Shown piece after piece: positions 1 through 7,310 of a DNA stretch of 44,493 bases; the first letter of the stretch is position 1; each line of letters opens with the position of its first letter. Location of the stretch: NCBI GenBank assembly GCA_025360005.1, contig JANYDA010000047.1:1-44493 (forward strand). Direction: 5' to 3'. The notes below the pieces were generated by a model. The model worked only from the letters and a program-made list of their open reading frames with translations. It made no database searches and had not been told where the DNA came from. The position numbers were made by a program, and so were the translations under genes. The DNA is from Fibrobacteria bacterium. Lineage in GTDB: Bacteria > Fibrobacterota > Fibrobacteria > UBA11236.

Positions 1-597
1 CTCAGCACCGCGGCCTCGGTATTCTTCGGCACCCTGGCCGGATACGGATTCAGCCGCTTCACCTTTCGCGGCGGCCGCGACGCGCTCTTTTTCGTCTTGT
101 CAACACGCATGTTACCCCCCCTCGCCGTCGCCGTCCCCATCAGTTTCATGTACAGCCGCCTCGGCCTGCTCGATACGCGCTTCGGGCTCATCTTGCTTTA
201 CACCTGCTTCAACCTTTCCTTCAGCACCTGGATGATGAAAGCCTTCATCGACGAGATCCCCACGGCTTACGAAGAGGCCGCCATGCTGGACGGCCACTCC
301 CGCCTGGAAGCCCTCTGGCGCGTGGTCCTGCCCCAGGCCATGCCCGGCATCGCCGCCACCGCCGTCTTCTCGCTCATCTCCGCCTGGAACGAATACGCCT
401 TCGCGCTCACCCTCACCAGCACGGACGCCGTCACCATGCCCGTCCGCATCCACGCCATCATCGGCGACAACAGCTCCATCCCCTGGGGCCCTTTGTCCGC
501 CGCCGCCGTCCTGTTCCTCCTGCCCATCGTCTTCTTCGGCCTGGCCATGCGCAAGCACCTCATCCGCGGCGTCACCTTCGGGGCGGTGAAAGGATGA
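1..597 (+). CDS. ABC sugar-type importer permease, MalG family (5' end cut off)
   Basis: Inner-membrane permease subunit of a carbohydrate-type (CUT1) ABC importer. The reading frame is open from base 1, so the N-terminus lies outside the window; about 198 residues remain. The cytoplasmic EAA loop that docks on the ATPase is clear at about bases 268-350 (EEAAMLDGHSRLEALWRVVLP), followed by hydrophobic helices and the usual basic C-terminal tail (RKHLIRGVTFGAVKG). It is followed on the same strand by a small membrane protein and two ATPases, so it belongs to one transport operon. The substrate cannot be read from this fragment; polyols, glycerol, glycerol-phosphate or a sugar are all possible because the binding protein is not in view. 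Confidence 0.9.
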   Translation, partial: LSTAASVFFGTLAGYGFSRFTFRGGRDALFFVLSTRMLPPLAVAVPISFMYSRLGLLDTRFGLILLYTCFNLSFSTWMMKAFIDEIPTAYEEAAMLDGHSRLEALWRVVLPQAMPGIAATAVFSLISAWNEYAFALTLTSTDAVTMPVRIHAIIGDNSSIPWGPLSAAAVLFLLPIVFFGLAMRKHLIRGVTFGAVKG

Positions 598-824
598 GGG
601 AAAATGCAAAAGGCAAAGTGCAAAATGAAAAGTTTTAAGAGGGAAGGGGCGGCTGGGCAGCACGGCGGGGCATTCCACGCCGCTTCCAAGGGGCGTAACA
701 GAAAAGTTACCCAAGCCACCCAGGCCCGGCCCACTCCATCTTGCGCTTCGCATTTCGTCCTGCTTGCTTTGGCTTCTCTTCCATTATGCATTATGCACTT
801 TGCCTTTTGCATTTTGACTTTCCC
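598..824. repeat. Inverted repeat built from 7-base words (copy 1)
   Basis: Bases 601-622 and 794-815 are perfect 22-base inverted copies of each other, about 171 bases apart. Both arms have a 7-base period: the left arm reads TGCAAAA, GGCAAAG, TGCAAAA, TGAAAAG; the right arm reads CATTATG, CATTATG, CACTTTG, CCTTTTG, CATTTTG. The element fills the gap between the permease stop and the next small gene, with a GC-rich centre. A related element is at 29032-29162. The transcript could fold into a long hairpin. Nothing in it codes convincingly. Confidence 0.8.
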
Positions 825-839
825 CTGCACGGGCCTCGC

Positions 840-1055
840 ATGAAACGCGAACTCACTTTGCAACGCACCACCCTCCTCTGCATGGCGTTCGGCCTCTTCA
901 TGATTGTGCAGCCCTGGTCCCGGCTCCTCTTCGCCGCGGGCTTTCCCTTCACCTTGGCCGCTATCATCGGCTACAACGCGGCGGGCTGGATCAGCGGGGA
1001 GCGCGCGGAGAAGTCCCGCGACGATGAATTGAAACGCGCGGAAGGCCCGCGGTGA
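840..1055 (+). CDS. Small two-helix membrane protein of the ABC importer operon
   Basis: A 71-residue protein with two hydrophobic stretches (about residues 10-30 and 32-48) and a charged tail (SGERAEKSRDDELKRAEGPR). The ATG at 840 is chosen because the stop at 1053-1055 overlaps the GTG start of the next ATPase by four bases (GTGA), a translational-coupling arrangement. Small membrane proteins accompany some ABC importers; the rhizobial glycerol system GlpSTPQUV, which also has two ATPases, includes the small membrane protein GlpU. I do not recognise a sequence match to that family here, so the link is by position only. The start lies just past the right arm of the 7-base-word repeat. Confidence 0.6.
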   Translation: MKRELTLQRTTLLCMAFGLFMIVQPWSRLLFAAGFPFTLAAIIGYNAAGWISGERAEKSRDDELKRAEGPR

Positions 1056-2185
1056 CGGGCCCGGAAGCGCGCATCCGCCTGGACGGGGTGGCCAAGAAAT
1101 TCGGCAAGGTGATCGCGGTCTATCCCACCGACATGGAGGTGGCGCCGGGCGAGTTCACGGTCATCCTGGGCCCCAGCGGCTGCGGCAAGACCAGCACCCT
1201 GCGCATGATAGCGGGACTGGAGGCGCCGTCCCAGGGCCGCGTTTTCATCAACGGCAGGGACGTCACCGCCTTGCGCCCCGGCGATAGGGATATCGCCTTC
1301 GTGTTCCAGATGTTCTCCCTGTATCCGCATCTCACCGTGCAGGAGAACGTGGCTTTCACCATGCTGGCGCAGGGCCTGTCGCGCCCGGAAGCCATGCGCC
1401 GCGCGGGCGATACGCTGCGGCATCTGGGTTTGGGCGGCCTGGCGGGCATCCGTCCCGGCAGCCTGTCCGGCGGCGATCAGCAGCGGGTGTCGCTGGCGCG
1501 CGCCTTGGTGCGCACGCCCCAGGCCTTCCTGATGGACGAACCGCTCGGCACCCTGGACGGGGGCATGCGGGAAGAGATGCGCGAGACCCTGCGCGCCATC
1601 CACAACCGCTCGGGCGCCACCACCGTTTTTGTCACGCATGATCAGGAAGAGGCCATGGGCCTGGCCGATCGCATCGCCGTGATGCGGGAAGGGCGCGTGG
1701 TCCAATTCGATCACCCCCGTAACATCTATGCTAACCCGGCGGATCTGTTCGTCGCCGATTTCGTGGGCTCGCCCGGCATGAACATCCTGCCCGGCATCCG
1801 CCGCGGGGAATGGGTGGACGTGCCATCCCTAAGCATGCGCTTGCGCGTGACGGATAACGGCGGCGGGAATCCGTCCGGGGCCGCCGCCGGCCTGGCCGCG
1901 GGGGGCGAGTGCCGCCTGGGGGTGAGGCCGGAAAACGTATTGCTCAGCGAAACGGGCGCGCCCTGCGTGGTGGAGCATACCCTGGCGTTGGGATCGCACA
2001 ACATGCTTTCCCTGCGCGTCCAAGGAGTCTTCCTCAAGGCCTGGATCCCGGCGGGCATCCGCTTCCGGGAAGGCGAGACCGTAGGGACCACCTTCCTGCC
2101 GTCCGGTTGCCGCTGGTTCGACGCCGTTTCCGGAACGGCCCTGCCCTGGAAAACATTGGAGGCGGCATGCCGGCCTACGCGATAG
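1052..2185 (+). CDS. ABC importer ATP-binding subunit 1, MalK/UgpC type
   Basis: A 377-residue cytoplasmic ATPase that powers the importer. It shows Walker A (GPSGCGKT, about residue 40), the Q-loop (FVFQMFSLYPHLTVQENV), the signature LSGGDQQRVSLARAL, Walker B (AFLMDEPLGTLD) and the switch histidine (VFVTHDQEEA). A C-terminal regulatory TOBE-like part follows from about residue 240, as in MalK and UgpC. It starts with GTG at 1052, inside the stop of the small membrane gene. Its 3' end overlaps the next ATPase gene by 19 bases. Length and motifs are normal for an active subunit. Confidence 0.93.
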   Translation: MTGPEARIRLDGVAKKFGKVIAVYPTDMEVAPGEFTVILGPSGCGKTSTLRMIAGLEAPSQGRVFINGRDVTALRPGDRDIAFVFQMFSLYPHLTVQENVAFTMLAQGLSRPEAMRRAGDTLRHLGLGGLAGIRPGSLSGGDQQRVSLARALVRTPQAFLMDEPLGTLDGGMREEMRETLRAIHNRSGATTVFVTHDQEEAMGLADRIAVMREGRVVQFDHPRNIYANPADLFVADFVGSPGMNILPGIRRGEWVDVPSLSMRLRVTDNGGGNPSGAAAGLAAGGECRLGVRPENVLLSETGAPCVVEHTLALGSHNMLSLRVQGVFLKAWIPAGIRFREGETVGTTFLPSGCRWFDAVSGTALPWKTLEAACRPTR

Positions 2186-3192
2186 AAGGCGTGAGCGCCG
2201 CATACGGCACCGGCTCGTCCCAGCGTCCCGCCCTGTCCGGCGTGGGCTTCCAGGTGGGCGCGGGGGAATTGCTGGTAGTTCTGGGGCGTACGGGAGCGGG
2301 CAAGACCACCTTGCTGCGCGTGCTGGCGGGCCTGCAGAAAACCACCGGCGGCCGCATCCTGGAAGCCGGGGATCCGCAAGGTCCCAAGGATATTTCCGCG
2401 CTGCCGCCGCACATGCGAGACATGGCCATGGTCTTTCAGAACTTCTCGCTTTATCCCAACATGGACGTGCGCGAGAACCTGTCCTTCCCCTTGCGGGCCA
2501 AGGCGCTGGGTCTGCCCGGCTCGGAAATCGCCGCGCGCGTCGCCCAGGCCGCGGAGACCTTGGGCCTCGCCGACAAGCTCGCCCGCCGCCCGCACGAACT
2601 GTCCGGGGGAGAGTTGCAGCGCGTGGCCATCGGACGCGCCTTGGTGCGCCGTCCCAAACTCTTCTTGATGGACGAACCGTTGGCCAGCCTGGACGCCAAG
2701 CTGCGCGAACGCATGGTCCTGGAAATCCGCCGCCTGCAGCGCTCGCTCGGCTGCGGCATGGTCTACGTCACCCATGATCATGTGGAGGCCATGAGCCTGG
2801 CCGATCGCATCCTGGTTTTGGACCGGGGCAAGCTGCTCCAGGAAGGCCCGCCCGCCGATATCTACCGGCATCCCGCGGACAGCCGCGTGGCGCGCATGCT
2901 GGGGCGGCCCGGCATCAACCTGCTTTCCCATGAAGAGGCCGCCCGCATGGGCCTTCCTCCTTCCGGAAACCGCCTGGTGGGCATCCGCCCGGAGAGCTGG
3001 AAGGTGACCGCCGATCCCAAAGGTCCCGCCCTCGCCGCCGTGGTTGAGCAGCTGGGACCGCAAATGGCGCTGGTGCTGGATGTGCAGGGCATCGTGCTGC
3101 GGGTGACCGCTTCGCCCTTGCTGCGCGCCAAGGCCGGCGACCGTTTCCGCCTGGGAGTGGATCCCGCCGAGATCCTCTACTTTGATACCTGA
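2167..3192 (+). CDS. ABC importer ATP-binding subunit 2, MalK/UgpC type
   Basis: A second 341-residue ATPase in the same operon, divergent from the first. It has Walker A (GRTGAGKT), Q-loop (MVFQNFSLYPNMDVRENL), signature LSGGELQRVAIGRAL, Walker B (LFLMDEPLASLD) and switch histidine (VYVTHDHVEA), then a TOBE-like C-terminal part. The frame is open far upstream, but the ATG at 2167 gives the normal N-terminus and a 19-base overlap with the previous gene. Two intact ATPase genes in series suggest a heterodimeric engine like GlpS/GlpT rather than a MalK homodimer. That is inference; the second could instead serve a different permease pair. Confidence 0.92.
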   Translation: MPAYAIEGVSAAYGTGSSQRPALSGVGFQVGAGELLVVLGRTGAGKTTLLRVLAGLQKTTGGRILEAGDPQGPKDISALPPHMRDMAMVFQNFSLYPNMDVRENLSFPLRAKALGLPGSEIAARVAQAAETLGLADKLARRPHELSGGELQRVAIGRALVRRPKLFLMDEPLASLDAKLRERMVLEIRRLQRSLGCGMVYVTHDHVEAMSLADRILVLDRGKLLQEGPPADIYRHPADSRVARMLGRPGINLLSHEEAARMGLPPSGNRLVGIRPESWKVTADPKGPALAAVVEQLGPQMALVLDVQGIVLRVTASPLLRAKAGDRFRLGVDPAEILYFDT

Positions 3193-3283
3193 AGCGGGGC
3201 GCTTTCGCGCGCGGCGATTTGGGACGGATTTTTTATTGACTAAATTCCGGATGGGATTTCCAGGTCCCGGGGGGAAATCGAAA

Positions 3284-4480
3284 ATGCTTAGACTACGCAC
3301 TTATGCGGCCGCCGTCATTGCCGTCGCCGCGTTCGCCTTCCTGCTTCCCGGGGCGGCCGCGGCCCATCCCAGCGGGGTTTCCAAGGTGGACATGAAGTTG
3401 CTGGCGGATACCCTGGAAGGCCGCATCGACGTCAACCGCGACGATCTGTTCTACGCCCTCGGCTTTAAGCAGATGAAGGATATCCCCAAATCCGAATACG
3501 GTTCCATGGCCGACCGCATCGCCTATTATTACCAAACGCGCATGGACGTGAAAATCGACGGGCGCGAACCGGACCTAAAGGTGCTGCAATACAAAAAGCA
3601 CGGCACGGACGTGGCCCTGAAAATGGACAGCCTGGATCTGAGCGATACCACCATCGCTTTGCGGCTGGGCTGGGCCATCCCCAGAGGGGCCAAGCGCTTG
3701 GAAATGGGGAGCAAGCTGTTCGCGGAGCTGGAGGTGCAACCGCTTTGCCATCTGCGCGTCGAATACCGGGGCCAGGAGATCCAACGCAAGTTCCTGGGCG
3801 TGGACGATCGCTTCACCCTTTCCCTGGAGCCGGATTCCCTGCAGGCCATGTATACGGCCGCGGCAACGCCTGCCGCCGTTGCGGCTCCGGGCGCCGCGCC
3901 CTCCTCCCGGAACCAGGAATCCGTGGTGGGGCGATTCATCTGGCTCGGTTTCACGCACATCCTCCCGGAAGGCACCGATCATATCCTTTTCGTGCTGGGG
4001 CTCTTCTTTTTCTCCGTAATGCTGCGTCCCCTGTTATTGCAGGTCACGGCCTTTACCGTCGCCCATTCCATCACCTTGGGGCTTTCCCTGCTGGGGGTCT
4101 TCTCATTGCCCTCCCGCGTGGTGGAACCGCTGATCGCCTTCTCCATCATGGTGGTGGCCGTGGAGAATATTTTCTTCCGCAAAATGCGGCCCTCCCGGTT
4201 CCTGATAGTGTTCGGCTTCGGCCTCATCCATGGCCTGGGTTTCGCCGGGGTTTTGAAAGGCCTGGGGCTGCCCGAAGGGCAATTCTTCCAGGTCCTAATC
4301 AGCTTCAATGTCGGCGTGGAGTTGGGCCAATTGACCGTCATCGCCGCCGCCTTCGCCTTAACGGCCTGGATGAGGAAAAAGCCCTGGTATCACCAGCGCG
4401 TAGTGATACCGGTCAGCGCCCTAATCGCGGCAGTGGGCCTGTTCTGGTTTATCCAGCGGATCCTTCTGGTTTCCGGTTGA
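3284..4480 (+). CDS. HupE/UreJ-like membrane protein with exported N-terminal domain
   Basis: A 398-residue protein. The ATG at 3284 gives a clean signal peptide (LRTYAAAVIAVAAFAFLLPGAAAA, shortened here as a description of residues 3-26) followed by a soluble region to about residue 200 and then a HupE/UreJ_2-type membrane domain. Family marks are GFTHILPEGTDHILFVLGLF, the histidine-bearing TVAHSITLG helix and GLIHGLGFAGVL. HupE/UreJ relatives are linked to nickel or other metal uptake, but this extended type is mostly unassigned. It starts 91 bases after the second ATPase and may be transcribed with it, with no evident functional link. Confidence 0.8.
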   Translation: MLRLRTYAAAVIAVAAFAFLLPGAAAAHPSGVSKVDMKLLADTLEGRIDVNRDDLFYALGFKQMKDIPKSEYGSMADRIAYYYQTRMDVKIDGREPDLKVLQYKKHGTDVALKMDSLDLSDTTIALRLGWAIPRGAKRLEMGSKLFAELEVQPLCHLRVEYRGQEIQRKFLGVDDRFTLSLEPDSLQAMYTAAATPAAVAAPGAAPSSRNQESVVGRFIWLGFTHILPEGTDHILFVLGLFFFSVMLRPLLLQVTAFTVAHSITLGLSLLGVFSLPSRVVEPLIAFSIMVVAVENIFFRKMRPSRFLIVFGFGLIHGLGFAGVLKGLGLPEGQFFQVLISFNVGVELGQLTVIAAAFALTAWMRKKPWYHQRVVIPVSALIAAVGLFWFIQRILLVSG

Positions 4481-4912
4481 GCCCGGGCCGGGCGGGACGC
4501 GTCGAATACGCCTCACCCCCCCTCATCCAGACGCCCTTCGCCAATCGCTCTCCGGCAGGGAGCGGGAAGATCCCAAATCCCCCCCAAACGGATAAGGCAT
4601 TGCGGTATGATATTAGAGCTATGGGAACGATGGATATGCGCGACGAAAGGGAAGGCCATCGGGTCGTCCTTCCCGGGCATTATGTAGCCGATTCGGGTGG
4701 CTATTGCGACATGATTGCCGCGCAGATAGGTCGATTCCCGTGCATTTGACCAGTATTTTCCCGGGTCGGAGAGTAGATTGGGTAGGCCGTTTTACCATTT
4801 TTTCAAACAGAAAAACTCGGGGTTTCGTCGGAAAATTGATTAATTATTGTGCTCTCGGGTTTTTCAACTTTGGTCCGATCGTTGGGTTCGGGCTTTGAGG
4901 GGTTCAGCGAAT
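4481..4912. other. Gene-poor gap of 432 bases
   Basis: I find no supported gene here. The first half is GC-rich; the second half (about 4780-4870) is AT-rich and probably carries the promoter of the cytochrome gene, but no clear paired -35/-10 hexamers stand out. One short frame (4621-4749, 42 residues) is considered in the rejected list. Confidence 0.5.
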
Positions 4913-6418
4913 ATGTATAAATCAGGTTTGGCCAAGAAATTATTAATCGCCCTGGGACTGCCCGTGCTTGCGGGAGCCCAGACCTTTAAGTACTGGGATG
5001 TCACCGCGCCGGACAGTCTTAAGAAGACCCCGGCTTTATTGTCTTTGACGGGCATGTACACGGACATAGCGGCCGCAAAGAAGAAATATCTCACCAACGT
5101 TTACCAGTTCGACGTGAACTCGGCGCTGTGGAGCGACGGCGCGCATAAGACGCGTTGGGTGATGCTGAAACCCGGTACCTCCATCAAGTACGCGGAGAAG
5201 AGCGACTATTGGGGCTATCCGGACAGCGCCGTCTTCATCAAGCAATTCGCCATCGACACCGTTCCCGGCGACACCACCACCCGCCTGCTGTGGGAAACCC
5301 GCTTCCTCATCAACCGCAAGGAAGTTCCGGACACGGCTTTTCCCACCGTCAAAATGGACCGTTGGTACGGCTATAGTTACAAGTGGAACCGGGACGGCAA
5401 GGACGCCAAGCTTGTGCCCGCATTGGGCGCGGACGACTCGGTCAAAATATTCCCCAGCGGCAAGAACACCGCGGGAGTGATGAAGAAATGGCGTTTCCCT
5501 TCCCGCGAGCAATGCACCTTTTGTCATCGCGTGGATTATTCGGACACCCTGCATGGCCGGTCGGTATTGGGCTTCTTCACCGCCCAGCTCAATCGCCCCT
5601 CTCCCGTCACCCCCACCATCAACCAGCTGGAGGATTTGTTCACCAAGGGAGTGCTCACGGGAACCAAGTCTAACTGGAAGGCATCCACCACTCCCCATTG
5701 GTACGCTATCGATGATTCCACGGCCAGCGTGGATATCCGCGCCCGTTCCTACATCGCCGCCAATTGCTCCGGCTGCCACGGCACGCGCGGCATGGCCACC
5801 GGCGCCACCTTCGGAGTGGATTTGAATTACGATTTCTTCACCATGGAATCGCAGATGGAGTTCCGGCACAAGTCCACCTCTTGGCCCTTCGGCTTGGACA
5901 CTATCGCCCCTTTCTTCTATCCCAAGACCGGTGACTTGAATAACCCCCTCGGCAAGGATTCCCTGGAAATCCAGCCCGCCCTGGTGGTGCCTGGTTATCC
6001 GGGGAAGTCCGTGATCCTTTTCCGTCAGAGAAGCCGCAATACGCGGCCCAGCGACTATGATCCCGATCGCAACCAGATGCCGCCTTTGGCATCCTTCGAG
6101 GTCAACGTCCCGGCCACCGACCTCATCGCCAAGTGGATCAAGGACTGGACTCCCATCGCCGCCCCGGGCGCCCTGGGAGTCCGCACCTGGGTGGTCCGCA
6201 CCAACCTGAAGGGCCCCGGCATCCAAGGCAACCTTGTGGTCCTGCCCATGGAATTGGCGGGTCCCGGCCAAGTAAAGGTTTCCTTGATCGGCATCAACGG
6301 ACGCAAACTGGACTTGGTCCAGAAGAGCCGCACCGCCTATGCGCTGCCGGCGAATCTGGCTCCCGGCATCTACATCATCAAGGTCAACAGCAAGAGCTTC
6401 ACCCGCTACCTGTTCTAA
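4913..6418 (+). CDS. Exported diheme c-type cytochrome (SO2930/HNE_0200-like) with T9SS-like tail
   Basis: A 501-residue exported protein resembling the TIGR03806/SO2930 family of diheme cytochromes of unknown redox partner. The ATG at 4913 opens a signal peptide (LLIALGLPVLAGAQ). The N-terminal half has the family pattern YQFDVNSALWSDGAHKTRW and WYGYSYKWNRDG. Two heme-binding CxxCH motifs are seen: CTFCH (residues 201-205) and CSGCH (residues 285-289). The last 75 or so residues are a separate beta-rich tail (VKVSLIGINGRKLDL, then LAPGIYIIKV) like T9SS C-terminal sorting domains, which fits with SprA elsewhere in the window. It is monocistronic by appearance: a long upstream gap and a strong terminator just downstream. 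Confidence 0.82.
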   Translation: MYKSGLAKKLLIALGLPVLAGAQTFKYWDVTAPDSLKKTPALLSLTGMYTDIAAAKKKYLTNVYQFDVNSALWSDGAHKTRWVMLKPGTSIKYAEKSDYWGYPDSAVFIKQFAIDTVPGDTTTRLLWETRFLINRKEVPDTAFPTVKMDRWYGYSYKWNRDGKDAKLVPALGADDSVKIFPSGKNTAGVMKKWRFPSREQCTFCHRVDYSDTLHGRSVLGFFTAQLNRPSPVTPTINQLEDLFTKGVLTGTKSNWKASTTPHWYAIDDSTASVDIRARSYIAANCSGCHGTRGMATGATFGVDLNYDFFTMESQMEFRHKSTSWPFGLDTIAPFFYPKTGDLNNPLGKDSLEIQPALVVPGYPGKSVILFRQRSRNTRPSDYDPDRNQMPPLASFEVNVPATDLIAKWIKDWTPIAAPGALGVRTWVVRTNLKGPGIQGNLVVLPMELAGPGQVKVSLIGINGRKLDLVQKSRTAYALPANLAPGIYIIKVNSKSFTRYLF

Positions 6419-6448
6419 GCAGGAAGCGGATATCCGTTCCCACTCAAG

Positions 6449-6478
6449 GGCCTTGCCGTTGCGGCAAGGCCTTTTTTT
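6449..6478 (+). terminator. Rho-independent terminator after the cytochrome gene
   Basis: A perfect 10-base-pair stem (GGCCTTGCCG at 6449-6458 with CGGCAAGGCC at 6462-6471) with a 3-base loop, followed directly by seven T residues. It lies 31 bases after the cytochrome stop codon. Confidence 0.93.
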
Positions 6479-6554
6479 ACGCCCGGCGCGGGCGGAACCT
6501 TGAGGGGGCCAAGTCCCCCGGCAATCAGGTCATAGCGAGTCAAGTGTTTGCTTT

Positions 6555-7310
6555 TTATTCATAACTCGGGAGCCGGGAACCATAGCGGGATTTGCCGGAG
6601 AAGGTCTGGATATATCCGGTAGCCAGCAGCTTCCCGCGCGTGGATCTTTCAAAACCCATGCATCCCACCCCGCGGCGGAAATGATAATAGGTGACGGTGT
6701 CCCCGTAGGTTTCCCGGAACAACAGGGTGGGATGCCTCTGGAAGCCATGCTGGATGGGGGCTTTGGCTTCCTCATCCGCGCCCTGGAACAGAATCTCCGT
6801 ATAGAAGGCCGTGTCCGCCTTCACCAATTCCATCATCCGCCCGGGTTCTATGCTCCAGGCGGCGCCTGGCCTGGGGAATTGCGGGAGCCATAGCACGGGG
6901 TTGGAATCCAACGCCAAAGCCGAGTCGCGGAAGCTTCCCATGATATAGACCCCGGCGGAATCCCGGTTCCCGTTCCCGTCCTTCCAGGAAAGCAGGTAAC
7001 CGCTGCGGGGGCTCTCGAATGCGTACCCATAAAGATCCTTACCCTTGGGGATGATGTGCAGCTCCAGATGCTGCCTCATCACCAGGCTTCCCGTCGTATC
7101 GAACTCTACGTAATTGAAGCTGGAGTAGGCCTCCTGTTCCAGCGGGATAATCGATTCCCCCAAAGGCTTGGGAAAGGGGTCGATTACGTCGTTAGCCGCA
7201 CCCGCGGTACTTTGTTCAGAGGCCAGGCAGCCGCAAAGCAGAATGGAAACGGCCCATCCCGCGGCCGGCAATAAGTCCCGGAATCCCGGGCGCGTGATCT
7301 TTTCCTTCAT
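6555..7310 (-). CDS. Lipoprotein, last gene of the sigma/caspase operon
   Basis: A 251-residue lipoprotein of unknown family. The start at 7310 is chosen because its ATG overlaps the TGA of the caspase gene (ATGA), and it gives a lipoprotein signal ending in the lipobox LLCGC (about residue 27). The mature part is soluble, with no repeats or recognised catalytic motif; several aromatic and acidic segments suggest a beta-rich fold. Being translationally coupled to the caspase/barrel gene, it may be its lipid-anchored partner, substrate or inhibitor, but that is positional inference only. Confidence 0.75.
   Translation of the reverse strand: MKEKITRPGFRDLLPAAGWAVSILLCGCLASEQSTAGAANDVIDPFPKPLGESIIPLEQEAYSSFNYVEFDTTGSLVMRQHLELHIIPKGKDLYGYAFESPRSGYLLSWKDGNGNRDSAGVYIMGSFRDSALALDSNPVLWLPQFPRPGAAWSIEPGRMMELVKADTAFYTEILFQGADEEAKAPIQHGFQRHPTLLFRETYGDTVTYYHFRRGVGCMGFERSTRGKLLATGYIQTFSGKSRYGSRLPSYE

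Noticed and set aside
1909-2166. Upstream extension of the second ATPase frame
   Set aside because: It lies within the first ATPase gene and adds about 86 residues of Arg/Gly/Pro-rich sequence not found in the family; ATG 2167 gives the normal start.
1726-3300. Long minus-strand frame opposite the second ATPase
   Set aside because: The plus-strand frame has all ABC ATPase motifs in order; the opposite frame has none.
4621-4749. 42-codon frame with a faint zinc-ribbon-like look (GHYVADSGGY ... GRFPC)
   Set aside because: The expected cysteine pairs are missing, there is no ribosome-binding site, and the resemblance is too short to support a gene.
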